This document shows, one piece after another, positions 53,897 through 62,398 of a stretch of DNA of 64,000 bases (the stretch's first letter is position 1; every line of letters begins with the position of its first letter). The stretch lies in the NCBI RefSeq assembly GCF_015477605.1, contig NZ_JADLQX010000002.1, positions 124,001-188,000 on the forward strand, read 5' to 3'. The DNA comes from Nocardia amamiensis. GTDB taxonomy: Bacteria > Actinomycetota > Actinomycetes > Mycobacteriales > Mycobacteriaceae. Under the pieces are notes generated by a model. It saw only the letters and a list, made by a program, of their open reading frames with translations. It was not told the origin of the DNA and made no database searches. The position numbers and the translations under genes were made by a program.

Positions 53897-54892
53897 TTAA
53901 CTGGTCGCCGGGGTGGGCAACGATTCCCTGGTGAACACGGCAGTGGTTGCCACTATGAACGACTTGATCATGACCAGCAATTGCCAGAAGGTCATGATCA
54001 CCCCCCGGGCCTTATTGATCATGACGATACCGTCTTTTACGCTCTTGATCAGCTTGATTTGCCCGACGACGGGTATTGCCGCATTGGTCAGGGCAGCTGT
54101 GACTAAATTGATAACCGTCAGGATGATGTCCACCACCACCTGGGCCAGCTTGATCGCCTCGTCCAGTGCGTCGCTCAAGTGTTCAGCCATCTTCTGCATA
54201 GCGTTCTTCTGATTGCTCAGAGCGGTATTCCATTTATCGAACTGCCCAGCCGCGGAAGTCGATGCCTTTCCTGACCACGTTTTGGAGATCGCTTTCTGGC
54301 CCTGCTCGAGATTCGCTCGGACGGCCTCGGTGCACTCGGCGAGGTGCCGCCACGCCGAGACCTGTGTGCCAGCCTTGCCGATGTCTCCGGCGAGCCATTT
54401 CGTGATGTATTCGCGAGGGTCGGGCCCTCCGACGAGCACGACAAGGTCGGCAATTCGGTTGTAAAAGATACCCAAAGAGATTTCGGCGAGCGCCCGGGAA
54501 TCGGCAGTCGGTGCAGCCAATTTACCTGCGCCGGACACTAGATCGCCGAATCCGTCGGCCACACCGTCGTCGATTACCGTCAGGGGAGTGTCGTCTAGCT
54601 TTGCGATTTCGCTGGCGAAGTTCCTGTCGGTCCTTCTGTATTCCTCGGCGGCATAAATTAGCGACAAACGCGCCTTGTCCTGGCCCTCGCTATCGGCCAG
54701 CGTGACATCATGGACCAATGGTAATAGTTTGGTGTACTCCTCTGTTATCAGCTCTAAGATCTTGCCGAAATCTCCATCCGCTATGTTGTGTTTCGCGTAG
54801 TTATGGGCTGCGAACATGTCTGTTCCGGCTCGACCCACTTGCTCCGCCCACCCTTTGAGGTCGGCCACCTCAACTGAAAAATTCAATCCCAT
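53897..54892 (-). CDS. ESX (type VII) substrate-like protein, EspC-like plus WXG-like halves
   Basis: A 331-residue protein. The N-terminal ~95 residues resemble EspC-type ESX proteins and hold YRRTD, a YxxxD signal of type VII substrates, after a helical SVEVADLKGWAEQVGRAGTD. The middle holds a WxG turn (TWSGKASTSAAGQFDKWN, near residue 225-240) between helices, as in WXG100 proteins. The C-terminal ~90 residues have long hydrophobic stretches (VVVDIILTVINLVTAALT). ATG 54892 follows CTGGAGGGG. It probably forms a secreted helical hairpin that uses the nearby EspG-like chaperone. Confidence 0.7.
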   Translation of the reverse strand: MGLNFSVEVADLKGWAEQVGRAGTDMFAAHNYAKHNIADGDFGKILELITEEYTKLLPLVHDVTLADSEGQDKARLSLIYAAEEYRRTDRNFASEIAKLDDTPLTVIDDGVADGFGDLVSGAGKLAAPTADSRALAEISLGIFYNRIADLVVLVGGPDPREYITKWLAGDIGKAGTQVSAWRHLAECTEAVRANLEQGQKAISKTWSGKASTSAAGQFDKWNTALSNQKNAMQKMAEHLSDALDEAIKLAQVVVDIILTVINLVTAALTNAAIPVVGQIKLIKSVKDGIVMINKARGVIMTFWQLLVMIKSFIVATTAVFTRESLPTPATS

Positions 54893-55108
54893 CCCCTCCA
54901 GATACCGCCGCGACGACGTTGCGACCATGTGGCAGTGAACCACCTCAGTGTCGAACAATCAACTGATCGGCACTTTCCGCAGTGCATTCTCGTGTGCGTT
55001 AGCGCAGTTGCTACGCGACCGGCGGGGCAGGTGCGGCTGTGGAATCCAAGCGCAGCGCACGCCGGTGGCCCTGTGTCGTCATGGCACGCCCCCGTCAGTT
55101 TGCGCCGG

Positions 55109-55885
55109 TTACCAGGTTTCGGGGCGGGCGTCAGCGAGGTGGTGGAGGGCTTGGTCGATCCAGGTGGTGAAGTGGGTGGTCAGGTCGGTGGGGGTGGTGG
55201 GGCGGACGGTGATGTGGTGGGTGCGGTGTTCGGTGTAGCGGCCGTCGTTGGAGATGTCGTGCCACTGGAGGACTTTGGCGGGTTTGGCGGGGGTGTGCAG
55301 GGGAGTGGTGAGGAGGACAGCCGTGGCGCCGCCGTCGACTGGGCGGCCGAGGAGGCGGCGGTATTGCTCGCGCGGGGTGTTGCGGGCGTTGTCCTGGAGG
55401 TAGGTGTCGCGGCGCGGGGTCAGATCGTCGGGGTGGAAGGTGGCGGGTCGCTCAGTGCCGGGCTTGCAGGCGGGGATCGCGTTCACCAGGCGAGTAGGCA
55501 GTTGGTCGGCCGGGAACATGCGCGCGCGTATGGGGCCGTGCTCGTGTTGGTTGCCTGCCTGGCTGAGGACGACGGCGTGGTAGTCGGTGCGGGCGCCGAG
55601 GATCCGGTATTCGCGCAGGTCGTCGCGGCCGGTGCTGTTCTTGTGCTTGCAGGTGCCGCCGAGAATTTCGATGCGGAGCGCGGACGTGCCCAGGGTGTGC
55701 AAGGCGGCGTTGATCTCGTCGTGCTCGTCGGCGGAGTAGCGGTCCCAGACGGCGGCACGGTGGGCGTGGAACTCGTCGCGGAAAACGAAGCGGCTGGTGT
55801 AGCGCACTGGGCTGGGGATGCGGTCGTGGGCGTCGCTGAACCATAGGGCAGCGAAATCGTCTGGTTCCCAAGTCCATTCAGCCAT
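55109..55885 (-). CDS. EspG-like ESX chaperone
   Basis: A 258-residue protein resembling EspG family chaperones, which bind PE/PPE or WXG substrates in the cytoplasm and take them to the ESX ATPase. The match rests on the opening EWTWEPDDFAALWFSDAHDR, the following IPSPVRYTSR, the central LRIEILGG strand, the FPADQLPTRLVNAIPA helix and the C-terminal HHITVRPTTPTDLTTHF. ATG 55885 gives the typical N-terminus. It lies among probable substrates but has no ESX core gene nearby, so it would serve a system encoded elsewhere. Confidence 0.7.
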   Translation of the reverse strand: MAEWTWEPDDFAALWFSDAHDRIPSPVRYTSRFVFRDEFHAHRAAVWDRYSADEHDEINAALHTLGTSALRIEILGGTCKHKNSTGRDDLREYRILGARTDYHAVVLSQAGNQHEHGPIRARMFPADQLPTRLVNAIPACKPGTERPATFHPDDLTPRRDTYLQDNARNTPREQYRRLLGRPVDGGATAVLLTTPLHTPAKPAKVLQWHDISNDGRYTEHRTHHITVRPTTPTDLTTHFTTWIDQALHHLADARPETW

Positions 55886-56034
55886 GCGATGGTCCAATCC
55901 GGTCGCACCGGGGCGACCCGCTGTCATGCGCACACGCCCGTGGCTGTCGCCTGCGGGCGTGTGTCGAAGTCGAAAGGTTGGATGTCGTCACTCCGGGCGG
56001 CCCCGATGTCGATCCCGTGCACGCTGCGCGAGAC

Positions 56035-56470
56035 GATCGGAGGGTGGGCCGCCCAAACCGCTGTCGAGCATCCCTCCAGGGTTGCGGTGCCCGGATTCGC
56101 GGGACGATCGGAGGCCGGGGCACCCGAATCGCCCGTGGGTATCCGATCGGGGGTGATGCGGAGTCGGATTCGCGAGTCGATCGGAGGCCGGGGCACCCGA
56201 ATCGCCCGTGGGTATCCGACCGGGGGTGATGCGGAGTCGGATTCGCGAGTCGATCGGAGGCCGGGGCACCCGAATCGCTCGCGAGTATCCGACCGGGGGT
56301 GATGCGGAGTCGGATTCGCGAGTCGATCGGAGGCCGGGGCACCCGAATCGCCCGTGGGTATCCGATCGAGGGTGATGCGGAGTCGGATTCGCGAGTCGAT
56401 CGGAGGCCGGGGCACCCGAATCGCCCGTGGGTATCCGATCGAGGGCGACGCGTACCCGGTTCTCGAGTCC
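56035..56470. repeat. 73-bp tandem repeat array (4 full units, degenerate first and last)
   Basis: Units start at 56106, 56179, 56252 and 56325 with an exact 73-bp period. A partial fifth starts at 56398, and a degenerate 71-bp unit precedes at 56035. Each unit begins GATCGGAGGCCGGGGCACCC and contains GATTCG and CGAATC as inverted arms. Differences between units are few and clustered (GTATCCGATC versus GTATCCGACC). There are no spacers, so it is not CRISPR. It fills the upstream region of the EspG-like gene. Confidence 0.95.
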
Positions 56471-56496
56471 GTCGAAGGCGTTCTCCGATGGCACGC

Positions 56497-57648
56497 TCAG
56501 TCCGGGATCTGGCCGATGACGCCGCCGGGCAGCGTCCTCGGGAGCTCGCCGAGCAATTCGTCGGTGTTGTCCTGATTGATCAGGTAGTCCGGTGTCTTGT
56601 GTTCGGACTCGTCGTCCTTGCCGCCACCGCGCGCGCCGGGAGACATCATGCCGGGGAGTCCCGCCGTTCCGCGTGCACCGGCGGTCGCCGCGGCGGCCGC
56701 GGGCTTCGCCGAGGGGGTCGGCGTTCCCGGCGTGCCCGGGATGCTGCGTCCCGGTTGCGGCTGGTTCGGCGTTCCTGGCATGCCGGGTGTGCCTGGGCCG
56801 TGAGGGGTTCCCGTACCGGTCGGCACGGTTCTGGCGGGGTCCGTTGTCGTGGTCGGGTTCGTCGCCGTGGGATCCACGCCGGCGGGTGTGGTCGACGTGT
56901 TGGCCGGTGTCGTGTCGGACGACTGCTGCTCCTGCGACGACTGGTCGGCAGGCTGCTGCTCCTGGGCGCTCGGTTCGTCGGGCTTGCCGTCGCCGTCCTT
57001 GTCGCCTGGGACGCCGGAGTCGGTGCTGCCGGGATTATTGCCCGGGCTGGTCGAGTTGGGACCGCCGTTGTCGCTGCTCTGGTATCCGCCCGGTGGGGGA
57101 GCCGGAATGTCCACCGACGCGGTCGGACCGACCGGCGTGGGCAGCACAGGAATCTTGCCGTCCATCTCGCTGAACGGCTGCACGTAGAACTGCTTCATCG
57201 CCGCGCGCGCGGCCTGCTCGGCCTCGGATTGCTCACCCGACAGACTCCAGCGGCTCGGGTGGAAAACACGTTCGGTCCAGGGGTAGTGGACGGTGTCCGG
57301 AAGCGCCTTCTTCGTATTCTCGATCGCGGTCGCGGCGTCGCGCACGCGGCAGTACAGCTCCTCCAGTGAGTTGGTGAGGTTCTGTGCTTCGCTGGTGTAC
57401 TTGGCGATCGCGTTCTTGGACTGTTCCGCAGCCGGACCCGACCAGGCTTGGGCGATCGAGGTCTGGATGGACCGGGCGAAGGTTTCGACGCCCTGCTCCC
57501 ACAGGTTGCGTACCTGCCAATACTTATTCGCTTGGTCGACCGCGTCTGTGACATCGAGCGGCTCGAAAGAGTCATTGATTCGTGAGTGTTCCCAGCTGTC
57601 GGGGTGTTCGCCGCCGCTCGGGATCCGTGTGTTCTCGTAGCCGCTCAT
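56497..57648 (-). CDS. Proline-rich WXG/PPE-like ESX substrate
   Basis: A 383-residue protein. The helical N-terminal ~170 residues contain SIAQAWSGPAAEQSKNAI (WxG near residue 68), like WXG100/PPE helical hairpins. A long Pro/Thr/Gly-rich linker follows (about 165-335), with GTPGMPGTPNQP-type stretches. A conserved-looking tail TPDYLINQDNTDELLGELP ends it. This recalls the EspB-like or DUF-type ESX substrates of Nocardia. GTG/ATG choice is clear: ATG 57648 overlaps the stop of the next upstream gene. Confidence 0.75.
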   Translation of the reverse strand: MSGYENTRIPSGGEHPDSWEHSRINDSFEPLDVTDAVDQANKYWQVRNLWEQGVETFARSIQTSIAQAWSGPAAEQSKNAIAKYTSEAQNLTNSLEELYCRVRDAATAIENTKKALPDTVHYPWTERVFHPSRWSLSGEQSEAEQAARAAMKQFYVQPFSEMDGKIPVLPTPVGPTASVDIPAPPPGGYQSSDNGGPNSTSPGNNPGSTDSGVPGDKDGDGKPDEPSAQEQQPADQSSQEQQSSDTTPANTSTTPAGVDPTATNPTTTTDPARTVPTGTGTPHGPGTPGMPGTPNQPQPGRSIPGTPGTPTPSAKPAAAAATAGARGTAGLPGMMSPGARGGGKDDESEHKTPDYLINQDNTDELLGELPRTLPGGVIGQIPD

Positions 57649-58124
57649 CTGCCTGTTCCGTCTGGGAGCAGCACCGGTCCGGCCGGGCGTTGGACGGGTG
57701 GGCGCTCGGGAAGTGTAGCGTTCACGTGGTTGAACTCGGCGGCAAACTTGCTGTCCGCCTGAATCATCCGATCGCGGGCAATGCGATGTACCTCTTGAAT
57801 GTCCTCGACGATTCGGTAGTGCTGCTCCGCAATCTCCCAGACCGCGTTGCCGTCTGCCGAGCCGCGAGCCTTTTCTTTAAAGCGCGCGACCAGGGTGCCG
57901 CCCGAAACCATGTCGTCGTTGTTCTCCCCCAGGCCCCAAGTGGGCTGATCCGATACCTCGGCCATAATCCGTTGGATCTGTCGAATCGTGCGCTTGAAGT
58001 ACTCGCAATCTCGATCGATGTACACGAACTCTTCAGCCGTCATCTCAACGCCGATGCTGCCCTCCCGTGCAGCGCTGACCATGTTCATCATTGGCCGCTG
58101 CGTTGGGGCATTGTCCTCACCCAT
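57645..58124 (-). CDS. Helical ESX-associated protein coupled to the WXG-like gene
   Basis: A 159-residue soluble protein with a helical core (FVYIDRDCEYFKRTIRQIQR and YRIVEDIQEVHRIARDRMIQ) and a Pro-rich tail. Its stop overlaps the ATG of the WXG-like gene (ATGA). Such a pair suggests a heterodimeric ESX substrate or a dedicated partner. No known family was recognised. Confidence 0.7.
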   Translation of the reverse strand: MGEDNAPTQRPMMNMVSAAREGSIGVEMTAEEFVYIDRDCEYFKRTIRQIQRIMAEVSDQPTWGLGENNDDMVSGGTLVARFKEKARGSADGNAVWEIAEQHYRIVEDIQEVHRIARDRMIQADSKFAAEFNHVNATLPERPPVQRPAGPVLLPDGTGR

Positions 58125-58165
58125 CTATCTCTCCCTCCCGGTTGAACAAGTCCTGCTCGGTAGCT

Positions 58166-58738
58166 TTACGCCGTGTCGGGAATCGTCGGTACCACCTTCT
58201 CGGCGAGTGTGCGCGCCAGATCACAGGTGTCGAGATGGCCGGTATTCCGGTTCGATGCAGGGTTTGTGAGACCGAACTCGAGACTCCCGCCCTCCATCTC
58301 GACATTGAGGGTGCACTCGGCCTTCGGATGGGCATCGGACTGGCGCGTCGAGACAGCGCGGCGACCGTCGATGGTGAAGTCGCGGGTGTCGGAGAATCCC
58401 TTCGCCGACACCATATCGACCGTAATGTTGGTCGTCCGGATGCTTGCAGCGTAGCCGTCTGTTTGGGCCCAGAGGCACCCACGCCACTTGATGCCGCCAC
58501 TTGCGTTCGAGTCGTCCGGCGTCTTGTCGAGCAACTTCTCCGAACTGAGCACCGCCTGCGGGATGTCCTCACAGGGTCGGTAGCCCGACGGTACGTCGGC
58601 GGCGACGGTCGGCGTTGCGGATGCCCGGTTGTCGGTCGGCTGGCCTGTGCCACCATTCGAGCTCCCGCACGCGGCCAGCGCACACGTCAGGCTGGCGGTG
58701 AGAACCATTAGCTGCCACGCACTAGGCCTATTTGCCAT
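58166..58738 (-). CDS. DUF3558 lipoprotein
   Basis: A 190-residue lipoprotein. Signal peptide with lipobox LAAC (Cys24), Ser/Thr-rich linker, then the DUF3558 domain with YRPCEDIPQAVLSS and WRGCLWAQTD and a conserved late cysteine (LDTCDLARTLAEKVV). DUF3558 proteins are found only in actinobacteria and often flank ESX substrate genes. It is the first gene of the minus-strand ESX-associated group. Confidence 0.87.
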   Translation of the reverse strand: MANRPSAWQLMVLTASLTCALAACGSSNGGTGQPTDNRASATPTVAADVPSGYRPCEDIPQAVLSSEKLLDKTPDDSNASGGIKWRGCLWAQTDGYAASIRTTNITVDMVSAKGFSDTRDFTIDGRRAVSTRQSDAHPKAECTLNVEMEGGSLEFGLTNPASNRNTGHLDTCDLARTLAEKVVPTIPDTA

Positions 58739-58944
58739 GGGATCCCCTCTGCCGCCGGGCTTTAGCTTGGAATCTGCAGGGCCGGACCGGCTCCTCCGCC
58801 CCCCTCAGTGAATGTTGACGCTACCGGCGGGTTTCCCCGGGTGCAAGCGACCTGAACGCATCGCCCGTCCTGGAACCGCCGCTTGAAGCGAGTGCCCCGA
58901 ACCTGCCGTGTGGGAGGGTTCGAGGCGGTGGCCGGGCAGCATAG

Positions 58945-59157
58945 TTAGGGCTGTGGCCGGTCGAGTTCGCCGCCGGTAATGCGGCCAGTGAACGAGTCCC
59001 ACTCGCTCGGTGTGAACACGAGAGCCGGGCCGGTGGGATCCTTCGAGTCGCGAACGCCCACCGAGCCGCTGCCGAGAAACGCAACCTCGACGCATTCCTT
59101 GTCGGAGCTGCTGTAGCTGCTCTTGAACCACGAGGCAGCGGATAGATCGAGGTTCAC
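58945..59157 (-). CDS. DUF397 protein
   Basis: A 70-residue protein with the DUF397 signature WFKSSYSSSDKECVEVAF, VGVRDSKDPTGPALVF and EWDSFTGRI. These small proteins are partners (possibly antitoxin- or co-repressor-like) of the XRE/DUF5753 regulators. ATG 59157 overlaps the stop of the regulator gene (ATGA). Confidence 0.92.
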   Translation of the reverse strand: MNLDLSAASWFKSSYSSSDKECVEVAFLGSGSVGVRDSKDPTGPALVFTPSEWDSFTGRITGGELDRPQP

Positions 59158-60038
59158 TTGGCGTACTCCTTTGCGATCTTGCGGAGGAGGGATCGGCTGT
59201 GTGCCTCATCAAGTGCCGATCGCTGGATGTCGGCCCAAGCTTGCCGGTATCCCCTTACCTCTTCAGGCTTCTCAAGATACAGGTCGCCGGTGAAGCCCTG
59301 CATGTAGATGATCGGAGGCTCGGTGAGATGTGCGGTCGGGTGCTTGGGAAACTCGAGCATCACGAACGGGCCGACACGCAGGCCCGGATATGCCTCCGAC
59401 TCGAGCGGAACCACCAACACCGAAATGTTCGGTTGCTGCTCACTGACTCTGGCCAGATGCTCGACCTGAGCACCCATGACCGATGGACCACCGATTGGTC
59501 GACGCAAAGCAGACTCATCGATGATCGCGTTGAGGCTCAAAGGGTCGGAGTCGCTGCCCAAGCGGGCCTTTCGTCGGGTGAACACCTCGATGCGTCGTTC
59601 AACCTCCGGACCGGGCAACATGGGGTAGTCGACCCATATCAGTGCCCGCCGGTATTCGTTGGTTTGCAGCAGTCCGGGCAGAAGAGTCGTTTGGTAGGAG
59701 AAGACGCGGCGGGCAGCTGCCTCCAATCCCACATAGTGGCTGAACCCCTTTGGGATCGCATCGTCGTAGTGGTACCACCACTCGGTGTGCTTGGTCTCCT
59801 CGGTCAGGTCGAGCAGGATGGCGGTCTGTTCGTCGGATGACCCGTACAGCTTGCACAGCCGCTCGATGAGCGGCGGAAGCAGCCGGACCTGTTGTCCGGT
59901 CTCCATCCGCCACAGGGTTTGCTTGCTTACGCCGAGCACGTCGCGGGCGTACTCGGCGCTGACACCCGCGCTGATCCTGAGCGCCCGCAGCTGACGGCCG
60001 AGCATGCGGCGGGGCAGGCTGGAACCTGTTGGATTCAT
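59154..60038 (-). CDS. XRE family regulator with DUF5753 domain
   Basis: A 294-residue regulator. The N-terminal helix-turn-helix covers about residues 8-70 (RMLGRQLRALRISAGVSAEY, then GVSKQTLWRMETGQQV). A DUF5753 sensor domain follows (about 95-285, with SYQTTLLPGLLQTNEY and ISVLVVPLESEAYPGL). The ATG at 60038 has AAAGGAATT upstream. With DUF397 it forms the WhiJ/BldB-type pair that Streptomyces uses in development. The short intergenic region to the divergent gene at 60289 is the likely operator. Confidence 0.92.
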   Translation of the reverse strand: MNPTGSSLPRRMLGRQLRALRISAGVSAEYARDVLGVSKQTLWRMETGQQVRLLPPLIERLCKLYGSSDEQTAILLDLTEETKHTEWWYHYDDAIPKGFSHYVGLEAAARRVFSYQTTLLPGLLQTNEYRRALIWVDYPMLPGPEVERRIEVFTRRKARLGSDSDPLSLNAIIDESALRRPIGGPSVMGAQVEHLARVSEQQPNISVLVVPLESEAYPGLRVGPFVMLEFPKHPTAHLTEPPIIYMQGFTGDLYLEKPEEVRGYRQAWADIQRSALDEAHSRSLLRKIAKEYAK

Positions 60039-60288
60039 GACGAATTCCTTTCGTAGCCAAACTACTGGCCAGGTTGCTAACTGGAACCTTTTGGCGGGGA
60101 TCCTTGGAACCTGGGCGGTTTCCGCCCGATTCCACAACTGATTACGTTCCCGCCCAGCAATATCCGGTGCTCTACTGAACGCGCCCGGTCCGAATCGAAG
60201 AAGTGCTGAAACCTTAACCGCGACAACGGTTCCAGGTCCAGCGATCGGGCATTTGCTCTCATCGGACCAATTGAATCGAGGCTGGCGA

Positions 60289-60825
60289 ATGAACCATGCG
60301 GCATTCGCGGATACACCCGCGTCCCGCTGCGCGTTTTACCGCCGTACCTGCGGCCTGCCCGCCGGGATACACCCGGAGATCGGGCGGATCGTCGTGAAGG
60401 CGGGTGTGGTCGGCGGCATCACGATGCCCGACCGGCTGGGGCAATGGGTGCGCGACGACATGCTTTTCCGAGGTAACTCGCTGGGTCCGGTTGTCGCGCA
60501 TACCCGTTCGCGCCGTTGGACTTTCCTGTGCCGCCCTGACCTTCCCGACGACACGCGACTGTTCGCGGCGCTATTCCGGCTCGACGTCTCGGTCGTGCCC
60601 TTCGGCGGCGAAATTGCGCTACCGTCCCCCGCCGACGCAAACGGCGGTTTTCGCCGCTGGGTGATCGCACCGCGGGACACTTTCCGTCCATCCGCTGGGA
60701 TGCTGGTGAATAGTGTGCTCACCTGCACGGGCCGGAGCATCGTCAGTGAGCGCGAGCGAGTAATCCGAGAAGACAGCGCGCGATCGCGCCCGGCGGACCC
60801 CAATCCCGGGGAGGCGCGACCGTGA
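60289..60825 (+). CDS. Conserved hypothetical protein divergent from the XRE/DUF397 pair
   Basis: A 178-residue protein without signal peptide or membrane span. It starts MNHAAFADTPASRCAFYRRT and has an internal GITMPDRLGQWVRDDM and SRRWTFLCRPDL. Proteins like it accompany XRE/DUF397 pairs in Nocardia. It does not match a named family. ATG 60289 is chosen over the in-frame codon at 60253. Likely regulated by the divergent XRE. Confidence 0.65.
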   Translation: MNHAAFADTPASRCAFYRRTCGLPAGIHPEIGRIVVKAGVVGGITMPDRLGQWVRDDMLFRGNSLGPVVAHTRSRRWTFLCRPDLPDDTRLFAALFRLDVSVVPFGGEIALPSPADANGGFRRWVIAPRDTFRPSAGMLVNSVLTCTGRSIVSERERVIREDSARSRPADPNPGEARP

Positions 60826-60865
60826 GTACACGTCGGCGAGTGACCCGGGAACGCGGTGCTCGGTC

Positions 60866-61330
60866 GTGTCCACCGAAGCCGAGCTCGAGCGAGGCCCGGT
60901 CGTGAACGATGTGCTGCCGACGCGAAGTCAGCTGCTGCAAGCCTGCCGGGATGGCGAGCCGCCATCGGATCACCCGGTGCTGCTGCGTGCCCGCGCCCTG
61001 GCCGACCTGCACGTCCGCCGGCTCGACGCCAACCGGGGTGGCGTGTCCGATATCGATGCGTCTCGCGCCCACTTGGTCCGCGACATCGACCGCTGGGCCG
61101 AGCGGCGCTTGCCCGCCGCCCGCGGCGGCGCCTACCTCCACACCGAGTCCCTGGGTTCGGTGATAGACCGCCTAGCCAACCTCAGCGCCACCGCCTACGC
61201 GGCCCTTGCGGCCGACGAGGAATGGGACCTGTGGTTCGCCTGGGAGCGGCTGGCCGAACTGGCCATCGCTTATGAGGACCTGGTTACCGAACTGACCGCC
61301 GGACGTCGCCGCTTGCCGAACGCGTTCTAG
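60866..61330 (+). CDS. DUF4254 family protein
   Basis: A 154-residue protein (or 142 if GTG 60902 is used) with the DUF4254 pattern: LPTRSQLLQAC, HPVLLRARALADLHVRRLD, RAHLVRDIDRWAERRLP, HTESLGSVIDRLANLS and WERLAELAIAYEDLVTEL. Unknown function. It follows the preceding conserved hypothetical by 40 bp, so the two are probably one operon. Confidence 0.8.
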   Translation: MSTEAELERGPVVNDVLPTRSQLLQACRDGEPPSDHPVLLRARALADLHVRRLDANRGGVSDIDASRAHLVRDIDRWAERRLPAARGGAYLHTESLGSVIDRLANLSATAYAALAADEEWDLWFAWERLAELAIAYEDLVTELTAGRRRLPNAF

Positions 61331-61392
61331 TCCGGGTCGTGTGGATTCGATTGTGCAGGTCAAGGCGATGCTCGGACTATTCGAAGTTCTTG

Positions 61393-61528
61393 GTTCGACA
61401 ATGTCGAACCCAGTGATCGCTGCGCCACACCCTTCCCGCCATTTGTGACCTGCGTCATAACACTCCGATTGATAGCAAACGCTGACGTGAGTGACTCAGG
61501 CCACTTTCGACGTTCGGCATTGTCGAAC
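61393..61528. promoter_or_regulatory. Two 17-bp palindromes (GTTCGACAATGTCGAAC type)
   Basis: Site 1 at 61393-61409 is a perfect palindrome, GTTCGAC-AAT-GTCGAAC. Site 2 at 61512-61528 is GTTCGGC-ATT-GTCGAAC with one mismatch. They are 119 bp apart, in a 437-bp stretch (61331-61767) that has no convincing gene. The half-site orientation differs from the actinobacterial LexA box (CGAAC-N4-GTTCG). Twin sites suggest binding of a dimeric regulator and possible looping. Confidence 0.55.
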
Positions 61529-61767
61529 TTGCCCGGTGCCCGCGTCGGAAATCCGTCCGTAACGTCGGGGCTCATCACCGTCGCAACCGGCGCGGTAGGG
61601 CCACACGAATCCTCGAACCGGCACCACCCGGACCTGGACGAATCCGAAGGGGTGAGAGTCATTCCACTGTTATCCGAGACGCGCCTCATCGGACGTCGTC
61701 CAACCTGCTCACCGACGAACTCGTTCCGTGCGAGCCGTGGGATCGGGTCGACGCCGAGGGGTCGACC

Positions 61768-62022
61768 ATGACCGCTGGCATTTCGCCGAGGCCGCAGGAA
61801 GCGGACGTTCACCTGTCGGTGTTCCTGCACGGGCTGCGAATGGACTTCCGGGCATGCATGACCGCCGCGAGCGTTTTCGTCCAGGAGTGGCGGCACATGC
61901 ATTGGCATGAACCAGTCCAGGTCTTCACCGATGATGGCAGTCAGTACCCGAGGCTGCCGTGTGAGCGCCTGTATCTGCACCCTCGATGCCATGCCAGGGG
62001 ATGCTCGGGCGGCTGGTCGTAG
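61768..62022 (+). CDS. Small hypothetical protein
   Basis: An 84-residue soluble protein (MTAGISPRPQEADVHLSVFL, then LRMDFRACMTAASVFVQEWR and RLPCERLYLHP). CGAGGGG precedes the ATG. It looks like the N-terminal part of a conserved Nocardia hypothetical with a helical core; the last 15 residues are Cys/His-rich and may be a broken end. Low certainty. Confidence 0.45.
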   Translation: MTAGISPRPQEADVHLSVFLHGLRMDFRACMTAASVFVQEWRHMHWHEPVQVFTDDGSQYPRLPCERLYLHPRCHARGCSGGWS

Positions 62023-62103
62023 AGCGTCGTTCGTCCAGCTCGAGTCCTGGCCGGTGGCGGTGCGGACAACGGCGGCGATACTCAGCGCGCCTGAACCTCG
62101 CGC

Positions 62104-62355
62104 TCAGTCCCGCCGCAAGGTGGCGGCGAGGTGGTGTTGCAGCGGCTCGCCGACCGCCGCCATGCGCAGTGTGTAGTCGATGGTGTCGCCGGAGAGGCGG
62201 ATGGAGCGGCCGAGGGCGGTCACCAGTTTCGCGGTGCCGCTGCGGCCGAGGCTGGTGGAGTCCAGTTCCAGGCGCAGGGTGCCGTCTTCGGCGGTGAGTG
62301 AACCCTCGCAGATTTCGGTGATCCGGGTGGGATGGGCGAGGATCAGTTGGTCGGC
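62104..62355 (-). pseudogene. C-terminal remnant of a nitrobindin/FABP-type haem-binding protein
   Basis: An 84-codon minus-strand frame that lacks a start codon (an in-frame TGA lies just upstream). It reads the end of a family that includes mycobacterial Rv2717c and Rv0813c: HPTRITEICEGSL, LELDSTSLGRS, AKLVTALGRSIRLSGDTI and YTLRMAAVGEPLQHHLAATL. The last His-His pair and the MAAVG strand belong to the beta-barrel that binds ferric haem. The N-terminal half is missing, so this is a truncated gene. Confidence 0.7.
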
Positions 62356-62398
62356 TCAGAATACGGTGTCGCTATCGGAAGTGGCCCGCTGATCCGAG

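Noticed and set aside
56035..56470. CRISPR array
   Set aside because: Units of 73 bp follow each other directly without unique spacers, and no cas genes are present.
61393..61528. LexA (SOS) boxes
   Set aside because: Half-sites are GTTCG...CGAAC with a central ACAATGT-type core, the reverse arrangement of the actinobacterial CGAAC-N4-GTTCG box.
61360..61992. Minus-strand frame of 210 codons
   Set aside because: No ribosome binding site or family features; it contains the two palindromes and overlaps the better-supported plus-strand gene at 61768.
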